From contig JAGTXO010000025.1 in assembly GCA_019448385.1 (NCBI GenBank), positions 248,001 through 312,000 of the forward strand: a DNA stretch of 64,000 nucleotides, written 5' to 3'. This document shows positions 48,781-57,624 of this stretch, in pieces; the stretch's first letter is position 1; each line of letters starts with the position of its first letter. This stretch comes from Diacronema lutheri (taxonomy: Eukaryota; Haptophyta; Pavlovophyceae; Pavlovales; Pavlovaceae). The translations under genes and the position numbers were made by a program. The notes under the pieces are model-generated. The model was not told the DNA's origin and did no database searches. It saw only the letters and a list, made by a program, of their open reading frames with translations.

Positions 48781-51099
48781 ATGGCCGTCGACGGCGCACG
48801 CCCGCCGCTCGAGCAGTACGAGAAGCTGCTCTCGGGCGGGATGGCGGGCGCGTGCGCGAAGACGATCACCGCGCCGCTGGACCGCATCAAGCTGCTCTAC
48901 CAGGTCGACCCGTCGAAGACCTTCTCGGCAAAGGACGCGCTCCGGCGGACGAGCAAGATTGTGCGCGAGACTGGCGTGCTCTCGCTCTGGCGCGGCAACG
49001 GGCTGGCGATGATCCACGTGATCCCGTATGGCGCGCTGGTGTACATGACGTTTGACAACTACCACACGTTCCTCGTGGACAACGCCCAGCTCGCGCCCAT
49101 GCCCGCGCGCTTCCTCGCCGGCTCGGCGGCGGGCGCGAGCGCGACGATGGTAGCATACCCGCTTGACCTTCTGCGCGCGCGCATCATGGCGCACGTCGGG
49201 CGCGGGGACAAGTACGAGCCGGGTATCTTTGGCGCGCTCGCGGACATCTCGCGGCGCGAGGGCCTCGGCTCACTCTGGCGCGGCCTCAACCCGACTCTCG
49301 TCGGCATCGTGCCGTATGCCGGCATCTCGTTCTGCCTCTTCGAGACGTCAAAGGTGTGGGTGAAGGACGCGCTCGGGCTGACGCGCGACGCGGAGATCCC
49401 TACGGTCGTGCGTCTCAGCACCGGCGCGCTCGCTGGCCTCATTGCCCAGTCCGTCACCTATCCGCTGCACGTCGTGCGCCGCCGCATGCAAGTGATCGAG
49501 CAGCCACTGCCCCTCGCCGTCGCGTCCGCCGCGCCAGCGGCGCATGGCGCTGGCGGCGCGCACGCGTCGGCCGCGCCCGCCTTCTCGGTGCGCAACGGTG
49601 CAGCGGCGCACGGCGACGTGTCCGCCGCCGCGCGCGGCGCGGCCGAGAGTGCGGTGACCTCGGCCGCGCGCACCGCGGCGACGACGCCCGCCGCGGCCGC
49701 GGCCGCTGCGCTCGCCGCGGCCAAGGCGGTGCACGGCGAGGCGGCGGCCGCGGCGGTATCCGGCCCGTCCGCCGCGTCCGCCTCGGCGGCTGCGGTCTCG
49801 CGCACCCCCAAGCTCAGCGCGCAGCACTACACGTCGATCGGGCGTGCGATCGTCCACATTGCGACCACCGAGGGTATTGCCAACGGCCTCTTCAAGGGGC
49901 TCATGCTCACGTGGCTCAAGGCGCCTGTCACGACGGCGCTCGGGTTCACCGTCAACGACCGCGCGCGCGAGTTCTTCCATGCGCGCAAGGCCGCGGCGCG
50001 CGCGAGTAACGGGCGCGCGCAGAGCGCCGGCGCGGCGGCCGGCCCGGCGGCCGCCGCGGCTGGCGCCGCCGCCGTCGTCGCGCTCGCAGGCATGCGCGCC
50101 GCGGCGAGCGCGGAGCCTGGCGCGCTCAGCGGCAGCGCGCCGACGGGCGCGGGCGCGCCGGGCGCGCCGGCGGGCGCAAGCGCGCCCTCCCTCTCCTCGC
50201 TCGAGTTGCTCTGCTGCGGCTCGATTGCGGGCGCGGCGGCCAAGACGGTGATCGCGCCGGGCGATCGGATCAAGATCATTTTTCAAACGGATCCGTCGCG
50301 GCCCTTCTCGATGGGCAACGCGCTGCGCGCCGGGCGCGAGATCGTCGCCACCTCCGGCCCGCTCGCGCTGTGGCGCGGCAACGGCGCCACAATGGTTCGA
50401 ATCATGCCCCATGCAGGCATTGTTTACATGTGCTTTGACAAGTACAATGGCGCCCTCGGCGCGCTCCTGCCCGACACGCCCGCCGCGTCGCAGCGGTTCG
50501 TCGCGGGCGCGGCGGCGGGCGCGACCGCAACGGCTGTGACATACCCGCTCGACCTCATGCGCGCGCGCATGGCGATCGATATGTCGCGCGACGGCTCGCG
50601 GTATGCTTCGATGTGGCACGCGGGCTCGCGTGTCGTCAGCGCGGAGGGCTGGCGCGCGCTCTATTCGGGCATCACGCCGACGCTGCTTGGCGTGATGCCG
50701 TACGCGGGGCTCTCCTTCGCTGTCTTTGAGACGCTCAAGGCGGCCGCGCGCACGCGCTGGGGCCTCACATCCGATCGCGAGCTGCCGACGGCGGCGCGGC
50801 TGACCATCGGCGGCGTTGCCGGCCTCATCGCGCAGTCGGCGACTTACCCGCTCGACATCGTGCGCCGCCGGATGCAGGTCGCGCCGGCGGGCGGGCCGCA
50901 TGCGCTCGGCTGGGTCGCGCTGATGCGCCGCATCGTCCGCACCGAGGGGCTGATCTGCGGGCTGTACAAGGGTTTGTCGATGAACTGGATCAAGAGCCCG
51001 ATCGCAATCGCCGTCTCCTTCACGGTCAACGATACGCTCAAGCACGAGCTTGCGCGGATGCACGCCGAGCGGCGCGGCGCGGCCGCCAGCGCCACGTAG
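48781..51099 (+). CDS. Double mitochondrial carrier (two SLC25 units fused in one frame)
   Basis: One frame of 772 aa from the ATG 48781 holds six carrier repeats, twice the usual three. Unit 1 signatures are PLDRIK, YPLDLLRAR and YPLHVVRRR; unit 2 signatures are PGDRIK, YPLDLMRAR and YPLDIVRRR. Both have the SLC25A42/A16-like run LWRGNG.A(M/T)(I/V)..(I/M)P.(G/A)..(V)YM.FD. That subfamily carries coenzyme A or adenine nucleotides across the inner mitochondrial membrane, and the substrate here is inferred only by resemblance. Unit 1 has an Ala-rich insert of about 100 aa between helices 5 and 6 (49500-49810). An Ala/Gly/Pro linker of about 80 aa (49985-50195) joins the units. No stop codon or intron separates them. 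Confidence 0.88.
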   Translation: MAVDGARPPLEQYEKLLSGGMAGACAKTITAPLDRIKLLYQVDPSKTFSAKDALRRTSKIVRETGVLSLWRGNGLAMIHVIPYGALVYMTFDNYHTFLVDNAQLAPMPARFLAGSAAGASATMVAYPLDLLRARIMAHVGRGDKYEPGIFGALADISRREGLGSLWRGLNPTLVGIVPYAGISFCLFETSKVWVKDALGLTRDAEIPTVVRLSTGALAGLIAQSVTYPLHVVRRRMQVIEQPLPLAVASAAPAAHGAGGAHASAAPAFSVRNGAAAHGDVSAAARGAAESAVTSAARTAATTPAAAAAAALAAAKAVHGEAAAAAVSGPSAASASAAAVSRTPKLSAQHYTSIGRAIVHIATTEGIANGLFKGLMLTWLKAPVTTALGFTVNDRAREFFHARKAAARASNGRAQSAGAAAGPAAAAAGAAAVVALAGMRAAASAEPGALSGSAPTGAGAPGAPAGASAPSLSSLELLCCGSIAGAAAKTVIAPGDRIKIIFQTDPSRPFSMGNALRAGREIVATSGPLALWRGNGATMVRIMPHAGIVYMCFDKYNGALGALLPDTPAASQRFVAGAAAGATATAVTYPLDLMRARMAIDMSRDGSRYASMWHAGSRVVSAEGWRALYSGITPTLLGVMPYAGLSFAVFETLKAAARTRWGLTSDRELPTAARLTIGGVAGLIAQSATYPLDIVRRRMQVAPAGGPHALGWVALMRRIVRTEGLICGLYKGLSMNWIKSPIAIAVSFTVNDTLKHELARMHAERRGAAASAT

Positions 51100-51736
51100 G
51101 GGCGGGTTGAGCGCCTTGTTGAGCGCGCACCGACGAGGCGTGCGCTTGTTGAGCGGCTGCTCGCGCATCCGCGCTCGGAGCTCCACATCACGTGGCAGAA
51201 GCTCGTCGTGCGGGGGTGATCGCTGCTGAGGAGGAGGTCCTCATGAGGGCGTAGACATGCAACCTGCCAGCGTCTCATTCTTTCGTTTCATCATTTCAGT
51301 CATTTTGCCGCCGGCCGCACGCGGCAACCGGCGGTGGCTTTTGCGGCTGCGTGGCCGCGCGAGCGAGAGGAAGCGTTGCGCGACGGTCGTGCGTGCGAGC
51401 GCGCCGCGAGAAGCGCCCATTTTCGGCCGGGCTCGCTGCTGTTCGTGTCGGCGTGTGTGCGCGTCCGCGCGGAGCACGCGCAGCCGCGGCTGCGACGCCC
51501 TGTGGCCACGTGGCGCGCGGGTGCTTTCCGCGGCGAACGCCGGGCAAGCGGCAACGCCGGTGTCGAGCGATTTGTCGACAGCGCGCGCAGCGCGGGGCGC
51601 GCGCCGCGCGCGCGCCCATCTTGAGCGGGCAGATACCATCCCCGCGTGCCCGCCCGAGGCGACGGCGGCGACGGGCAGCGCGTGTGCTCTCGTGTCGTGT
51701 CCGGCGGCGACCGTCGTGTCATGTCCGGTGGCGACT
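51100..51736. other. Gene-free stretch between convergent carrier and eIF4A genes
   Basis: About 637 bp with two stop codons facing each other, so it should hold both 3' UTRs. A near-duplicate of about 23 bp (CGTGTC.TGTCCGG.GGCGAC) lies at 51690-51737, next to the eIF4A last exon. Open frames across it lack any recognisable protein. Confidence 0.4.
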
Positions 51737-53381
51737 CTAAATAAGCTCGGCCACCTGTGCGTGGCAGGACGGGCGGGCGGGCGTGTGAGAAGGCGCTCGA
51801 ACCGGGCGCGGCGCGCGGTGGGCGGCGGCGATGCGGCGGCGCGCGCACGTTCATCGGCATCTCCTCGATGTGCGTGTTGTAGAACTGCTCGATCTCGCGC
51901 AGCGTGCGCACGTCGTCCTGCGTCATGAAGTTGATCGCGACGCCCTTGCGGCCAAAGCGACCCGAGCGGCCAATGCGGTGGATGTAGTTCTCGCGGTTCG
52001 ACGGCAGGTCGTAGTTGATCACGAGGCTCACCTGCTGCACGTCGATGCCGCGCGCAAGCAGGTCCGTCGTGATGAGGACGCGCGACGAACCCGAGCGGAA
52101 CTCGCGCATGATGAGCTCGCGCTCCTTCTGGTCCATGTCGGCATGCATCGAGGAGCACGTGAAGTCACGTGAGTGCATGCGCTCGGTCAGCCACTCGACC
52201 TTGCGCCGCGTGTTGGTGAAGATGATCGCCTGCGTGATCGTGAGCGTCTCATAAAGGTCGCAGAGCGTGTCGAGCTTCCAGTCCTCGCGCTCGACCATCA
52301 CGAAGAACTGCTTGATCCCGTCGAGCGTGAGCTCGTCGCGCTTAACGAGGATGCGCACCGGGTCGCGCATGAACTTCGACGTGAGCTCGAGCACCTCCTG
52401 CGGCATCGTCGCCGAGAAGAGGCCCACCTTGACGTCCTGCGGCAGCTTCTGGAAGACGTCGTAGATCTGATCCTTGAAGCCGCGCGAGAGCATCTCGTCG
52501 GCCTCGTCCAGGACGAAGAACTTGATGCCCGACGGGTTGAGCGCGCGCCTGTTGATCATGTCGTACACGCGGCCGGGCGTGCCAACAACCACCTGCACGC
52601 CCGACTCGAGCCGAACAATGTCGGCGCGCACGTCCGTGCCGCCGATGCAGGCGTGGCAGCTGACACCGAGGTAGTCGCCGAGCGACATGACAACCTTGAC
52701 AATCTGCGACGCGAGCTCGCGCGTCGGCGCGAGCAGCAGCGCCTGGCAGTAGCGCTGACCCACGTCAATGTTCTGCAAAACGGCGATCGTGAACGTCGCG
52801 GTCTTGCCCGTGCCCGACTGCGCCTGCGCGATCGTGTCGCGCGCGCTCATCAGCGGCACGATCGCGCGCTGCTGGATCGCCGACGGCTTCTCAAAGCCGT
52901 ACGCGTAGATGCCGCGCAACAGATCCTCCCTGCGCGATGCGCGGTACGCAGCGCGGTGCACGGGGCGCGGCACGGAGCGACGCGTCCAGCGCCGAGCGCG
53001 CGAAGAGAGCGCGCGCGGCCAAAGGCGCGTGAGCGGTGCGGCGGGCGCGCTGCGCGCGCGGCGGCGACGAGGCGCTGCGCGCGCGGCGGCGACGAGGCGC
53101 CGTGACACACGTCTCGCAGCGTCGGCCATTCACCCCGGCCGCGCGCACGCGCCACCGCCCGCCGCCGAGCGCGCGCCCGCGGGCCGCCGCCGTCGCCACC
53201 GGCGAACGCGCGCGCACGCGCGCGCCGCGCGCGGCGCGTACCGAAGGTTCATGTCGTCAAAATTGTCGAACACCTCGTGCCAGTTGGTCTCGATCATGTC
53301 GTCCTCGACGCTCACCTGCCCGCCGCCCTGCTCGCCCTCGAGCTGCTCCTTCTTCTCATTGTGTTCCTGCTCCGAGCTCAT
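51737..53381 (-). CDS. eIF4A: Translation initiation factor eIF4A (DEAD-box RNA helicase)
   Basis: Exons on the minus strand: 53381-53242, 52929-51849 and 51754-51737 (412 aa). Introns of 312 and 94 bp are GT-AG. Joins give [23 protein letters not shown] and EEMPMN-VAELI*, both as in known eIF4A. Motifs: [11 protein letters not shown] (I), PTRELA (Ia), GTPGRV (Ib), DEAD (II), SAT (III), [13 protein letters not shown] (IV), [10 protein letters not shown] (V), [13 protein letters not shown] (VI). It unwinds 5' UTRs within eIF4F. The last exon codes only five residues and the stop and is easily missed. The ATG at 53381 is 164 bp from the divergent RRN3 ATG. Confidence 0.95.
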
Positions 53382-53545
53382 GCGTTCGATAGGGGTGCTG
53401 CTGTGTCCACGCGCAAAGGACTCCGCCGCCACCGCCCTTTTTCAAACAGAGGGGCGGAGATGCGCGAGCGACAAACCCTTTTTCCTCTTGGCCTGACGAG
53501 TGTCCGTGGCCGACGACCGGACGGGGGAAAGGGGGTTGGCGCGCG

Positions 53546-56500
53546 ATGGGCTCGCTCTCGGTCGCCGAGGACGCGGACGCGCTGCTGCACGCTGCGCTGG
53601 TGGGAGACGACGCGCTCGAATACGCCAACCTCGTCGGCCGCCTCGCCAGCCCGCGCCTCTCCGCGGCCGAGGCGCGCCAGCTACTCGCGGCGTGCGCGCG
53701 CCACGCGTCGGCGGTGAGCGACGAGCGGCACGGCGAGCTGCTCGCGGCGGCGCTGCGTGCGCGCTGGGCGGAGGAGGCGGGCGTGGCCGAGGCGTACGCC
53801 TCGCTTGCGCAGGAGCTCATCGCGCGCTCCACCGCCTTTGTTGAGCCCTTCCTCGCGTCGGTCGTCGACGCGTTTGCGTCAGCCGCCGCGCCGCTCGCGC
53901 ACGACGTCGCCGACATCGCGCACGCGATGCTGCGCTCGGTGCTCTTCACGTGCCCGCTCGCCGCACGCACGCTCTGCGACCTCATCCACGCGCGCTTCCC
54001 GCACCGCCGCCTCGCCACGCCCGTGCACACGCACTACCTGCGGCACGTGCTGCGCGTCATGTCCTATGAGCCCTACGTGCAGCCCGTCCTCGTGCCGTAC
54101 ATCGTGCAGCAGCTGCTCGCAATCGACGCGGAGGCGCGCATGCCCGTGCCCTTGCCGCCGATCCCCCCGCTCGCCAGCCACCACGCCTCCGTGCTCGACG
54201 ACGACCTCGACGCCGACGATGAGCCGGTGTTCCCCATGGACGACATGCTTGACGAGACCCACGCGGGCGCGGCCGCCGCCGGCGGCGGCATTGTCAACGG
54301 CGGTGGCGGGCGGGGCCGCGGCGAGGGTGAGGGCGCTGGTGTGGGCGGCTGGGGCGGCAGCGGCGGCGGCGGCCGGCGCATTGGCGATTCTTGCGTCGCA
54401 GGCGGCGCTTGCGCTGCGGCCGGCGGCAGCGGCGTTGGCGGGCCCGCGCCCGTCGACCCAGACGCGGAGAAGCTCGACGCGCTCCTCTCACTGCTCTTCG
54501 AGTTTTGGCACCGGCTGGTTGGTCCGCCGTCCGCACCGGCCGCGCACGGCGCCGACCGCGCATCGGCCGGCGCGCGCCCGCCTTTGCAGCCGATGACGGT
54601 GCACGCGGCGGCGCGGGAGGTCGCGTCCGGCGCGTCCGGCGCGGCTGGCGGCGGCGGCAAGGGCGGCAAGGGTGAGATGCTTGTCTTTGGGCTGCTCTCT
54701 GCGTTCGACGCCTTCATCGTGCGATCGCACAGCGTGCAGTGCGTCCATTTCGCGCTGCTCGTAGGCACATCGTGCCATCGTGAACACGCGGGTGCGCTGC
54801 TCGGCTACTTTGCGAGAAAGCTCGGCGCGGACTCGGACGAGACTTTTGCGGTCCGACAGGCGTGCATCGGGTATGCGGCGTCGTACGCGGCGTCCGCGTC
54901 GTTTCTCGACGCGCACGCCGTCCACGCCGCACTTGAGATCCTCCTTGCTCACGCGCACACCCTCGCAGCGGCACTTCTCGGCGGCGTGGCAGGCGGCGCG
55001 GCGGGCGGCGCGGCGGGTGACACGTGCGTAGACGCGGGCCCGCTCTCGCCGGGCGCGGGCAGCGCGCAGACGGCGCGCGTTGCGATGCAGCGCTCGCTTA
55101 CCGCGTGCGTCGTCGGTAGCGTGCTCATCCTCGAGCGACGGTGGGCGCTGTGGTCTGGCGTATTCCTCGCGGCCGACGGCGCGGCGGGCGGCGCCGGCGG
55201 AGGCGGAGGCGGAGGCGCGTGCGAGCAGGGCGAGGGCGCGCTCGGCCGGCTTCGCGCATTGCTCGAGCTCGACCCGGCGGTGCTGCTCGGTGCGATGCAC
55301 CCCGCATCTGCCTCATTTGCTCTGCGCCACCTCTCCGCGCCGCGCGCACCGCACGCCTCGCCGCACAATGGCGGCGTGGGCACGGCCGGTGCGGCGCGCA
55401 CGCATCGTGCGGACACGCCTGGCGCGGAGCGCGCGGAGCGCGGCGCGGCGACGCCGAGCCGAGTGCGGCCCGGCGCGCACGGCGCGACGCCCACGACGCA
55501 CCACGCCGTCGCCGAAGGCCGTGCGTCGTACGCGACCGCTGTCGGTTTCGCCCTTCCGTTTGAGGTATATCCGCCGCTCCCAGAGTCAGCCGCGTTTGTC
55601 GCGCCGCTGCTGCTGCCGCCGCATCCGCCGCCGGCGCAGCAGGGCGCGCGCGCGGCGCGACCGTCTGGCGGTGCGTGCGGCGGCGGGTGCGGCGCGAGGC
55701 GCGGCGTGCACGGCGCCGGCGCCGGCGCCGGCGGGGCCGTTGGCGAGCGCTGCGGCGAGAGCGGCTCGCCAAGCTCGCCCTCGCGATCGCCAACGGTTGA
55801 CAGCTGCTCGTGCTCGCTGCACTCCGGCGGCGTGCACCCAGGCTCGGCGCACGATGGCGGTTCGCTCCGCCTGCCCGTCAGCCTTGGGCACAGCGCGCCG
55901 CAGCCGCACAACCTTTCGCCGCTCCGTCTCGGCGCAAGCCCGACTGCGGCGCACAGGCCGCAGCGCGCGCACGGGCGCACGCTCGGCGCGGAAGGCGGCA
56001 GCGAAGGTTCAAGTGCCATCCCGCTCGTCGTGCAGGTGTGTGCGCTGCGCTCCCCGCAGCGCACCGCCCCCACCCTCCCCGGCGCGCCGCGCGCGAGCCC
56101 CAGCTTGACCCTGACCGTCGCCGTGCGCGCGCCGCGACGATCGGCTTCCGCGCGACAGGCGGGTTTCGCACAATGGCCGCGCGTGCCCGGCGCGCGACAG
56201 AGCGGCGGCCATTCACTCCCGGAGCACGGCTCACTCAACGAGAGCTTGACCAACTGCTCCATGTCCTTCTCGCCCGACGACCTCGAGGTGCGTGCGCGCG
56301 CCGGGACACGTGCCTCGCACTGGCCCGCGAGCGCGCGCGCCCGGCTCCCCCTGCGCGGCGCGTGCCCGGCTCATCCCATCTTCGCGCGCTTCGCCGCCCG
56401 GCCGCCGCTTTCGTCGGCTGTTTTGTGTGAGCAGTCGCATATCCGCCAGCGATTCGAGGAATGTACGCGCGCAGCGGTCACCGAGGGCGGTAACTTGCGT

Positions 56501-56584
56501 AGCCCGGGCAGCTCGCCGCCGCCGTGCACCTTCTACGGCGGCTTCGACGCGCTCGGCCGGCACATCTCGCTGGGTGTGCCATGA
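53546..56584 (+). CDS. RRN3: RNA polymerase I initiation factor RRN3 (TIF-IA)
   Basis: Exons 53546-56287 and 56435-56584 (963 aa), GT-AG intron of 147 bp, phase 0. RRN3 features are THYLRHVLRVMSYEPYVQPVLVPYIVQQLLAIDAEA, an acidic stretch (DDDLDADDEPVFPMDDM), KLDALLSLLFEFWHRLV, LLSAFDAFIVRSHSVQCVHFALLVG, FAVRQACIGYAASYAASASFL and FALPFEVYPPLPESA. RRN3 bridges polymerase I to the rDNA promoter factors and sets rRNA output with growth. Gly/Ala-rich inserts make it longer than usual. The intron length is a multiple of three and free of in-frame stops, so retention would add 49 residues without breaking the frame. Confidence 0.88.
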   Translation: MGSLSVAEDADALLHAALVGDDALEYANLVGRLASPRLSAAEARQLLAACARHASAVSDERHGELLAAALRARWAEEAGVAEAYASLAQELIARSTAFVEPFLASVVDAFASAAAPLAHDVADIAHAMLRSVLFTCPLAARTLCDLIHARFPHRRLATPVHTHYLRHVLRVMSYEPYVQPVLVPYIVQQLLAIDAEARMPVPLPPIPPLASHHASVLDDDLDADDEPVFPMDDMLDETHAGAAAAGGGIVNGGGGRGRGEGEGAGVGGWGGSGGGGRRIGDSCVAGGACAAAGGSGVGGPAPVDPDAEKLDALLSLLFEFWHRLVGPPSAPAAHGADRASAGARPPLQPMTVHAAAREVASGASGAAGGGGKGGKGEMLVFGLLSAFDAFIVRSHSVQCVHFALLVGTSCHREHAGALLGYFARKLGADSDETFAVRQACIGYAASYAASASFLDAHAVHAALEILLAHAHTLAAALLGGVAGGAAGGAAGDTCVDAGPLSPGAGSAQTARVAMQRSLTACVVGSVLILERRWALWSGVFLAADGAAGGAGGGGGGGACEQGEGALGRLRALLELDPAVLLGAMHPASASFALRHLSAPRAPHASPHNGGVGTAGAARTHRADTPGAERAERGAATPSRVRPGAHGATPTTHHAVAEGRASYATAVGFALPFEVYPPLPESAAFVAPLLLPPHPPPAQQGARAARPSGGACGGGCGARRGVHGAGAGAGGAVGERCGESGSPSSPSRSPTVDSCSCSLHSGGVHPGSAHDGGSLRLPVSLGHSAPQPHNLSPLRLGASPTAAHRPQRAHGRTLGAEGGSEGSSAIPLVVQVCALRSPQRTAPTLPGAPRASPSLTLTVAVRAPRRSASARQAGFAQWPRVPGARQSGGHSLPEHGSLNESLTNCSMSFSPDDLEVRARAGTRASHWPASARARLPLRGACPAHPIFARFAARPPLSSAVLCEQSHIRQRFEECTRAAVTEGGNLRSPGSSPPPCTFYGGFDALGRHISLGVP

Positions 56585-56724
56585 GCAATGGAAGGTGCAC
56601 GGCTCCTGCGGGGCGACGAGCGGGTGGGCACGCGCGCTCGGGCGCGAGCCTGTGCGGCTGAGCCGAGCGCGAGTGCGCGCTTGGGCGCGCCTCGCGCGCA
56701 GCCTCGCATCACGCTCGCGCGCGC

Positions 56725-57232
56725 CTCCGAGAGATCCAGCGCGTGCGAGGAGAAGAGGGGCTCGCCGTGGAGCGCAAAGTAGTCCTCGTCCGCTTCGATC
56801 ACTGCGTCGAGCCACGGCAGCAGCGTGCGCGCGCAGCAATCTGAGTGCAGCACGACGGTGACGCCGTACCCGCGCGCCATCCCGCGATGGCGCCCATGAC
56901 CCCTCGCGGCGTGCTCGTTCACATTCTTCACCCCCTTGCCCGCATAGAAAGCAGAGCCGACTGCGTGCGGAGCCCGAGCGCGGTGCGGAGCCGGCGCGCG
57001 CGCGTGACGCGCGAACCCCGACTCGCGCGTGTGCACGCCGTATGAGCGCACCGTTGGAGAGCTGAATGACGACGGACGACTTGGCGTCGCGCGCGGCTTC
57101 GAGAATGGCGTTGATGGCGGAGGAGCTCATGCAGTCGAATGCTGGAATCGCGTAGCCGTGCTCCCGAGTGTGGCCGAACAAACGGAGGAGGGCGTCGGAC
57201 GTGATCACGCCGACCGGAAGGGATGCCGCCAT
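56725..57232 (-). pseudogene. Class II fructose-bisphosphate aldolase, broken 5' fragment
   Basis: On the minus strand, MAASLPVGVITSDALLRLFG, HTREHGYAIPAFDCMSSSAI, INAILEAARDAKSSVVIQ and LSN (57232-57052) continue after a 91-bp GT-AG gap into SAFYAGKGVKN, ARGYGVTVVLHSD, ARTLLPWLDAVIEADEDYF and HGEPLFSSHALDLSE (56960-56725). This is the first 150-odd residues of an FbaA-type, zinc-dependent aldolase. The catalytic C-terminal half (LEIELGxTGGEED and beyond) is missing. The zinc-ligand His of the motif HSDHCA reads Cys (HSDCCA). The stretch just before MARGYG reads in a shifted frame relative to the family. I take it as a dead host gene cut short at the 3' end of RRN3. Confidence 0.75.
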
Positions 57233-57624
57233 CGTGCGGGGTTGATGATAAGAATTGAAATGAGCTGCACAGGGCATCATCAACACTCCACCGCGGTTAG
57301 CAAACCGCGGTGGAGTGTTGATGATGCCCTGTGCACACGCTCGGCCTGCAGCCGCGGCCGAGCGGCACGAGCCGGCGGCTTGCCACGCCACGCCGCGGCC
57401 TCGCAAGCACCCTTGCGCGCCGTCGACGGCCGCCGGCTCCCGGCATCCATCGTCGCCTCGTCGGCAGTGCGCGCGTCCTGACGCCGTTCCCGCGGGCATT
57501 TCTAAAAGCGGCTCCGGGAATTCTCAAGCCGGACCTAAGCGTAGGTCGACGATCCGATATTAAAATTTGGGATCACGCTCCGACTCCTCGGAGAGCAACG
57601 CGAGACCTCAGCGCACCAAGCAAC
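57233..57624. promoter_or_regulatory. Region between the two aldolases, with class I aldolase promoter
   Basis: This 392-bp divergent region contains the perfect inverted repeat 57266-57335. Before the class I aldolase ATG it has a less GC-rich patch (57535-57585) that may hold the promoter. Confidence 0.45.
57266..57335. repeat. Perfect 33-bp inverted repeat with 4-bp loop
   Basis: The arms 57266-57298 and 57303-57335 are exact reverse complements, separated by AGCA. The left arm lies in the 5' region of the class II aldolase fragment and the right arm on the class I aldolase side. It could extrude as a cruciform or be a fold-back junction. Confidence 0.95.

Noticed and set aside
50844-51278. 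A last exon of eIF4A read from a CAG at about 51266
   Set aside because: It would add a long tail antisense to the carrier gene. The 18-nt exon at 51754-51737 gives the family's normal end VAELI.
51257-51928. A 223-aa plus-strand gene between the carrier and eIF4A
   Set aside because: It overlaps the eIF4A last exon and has no recognisable domain. It starts well but quickly turns into Arg/Ser-rich noise.
56590-56640. A third exon of the class II aldolase beginning GAGCCG after a CAG
   Set aside because: Only two residues fit the family before the similarity ends, so it is not counted as part of the fragment.
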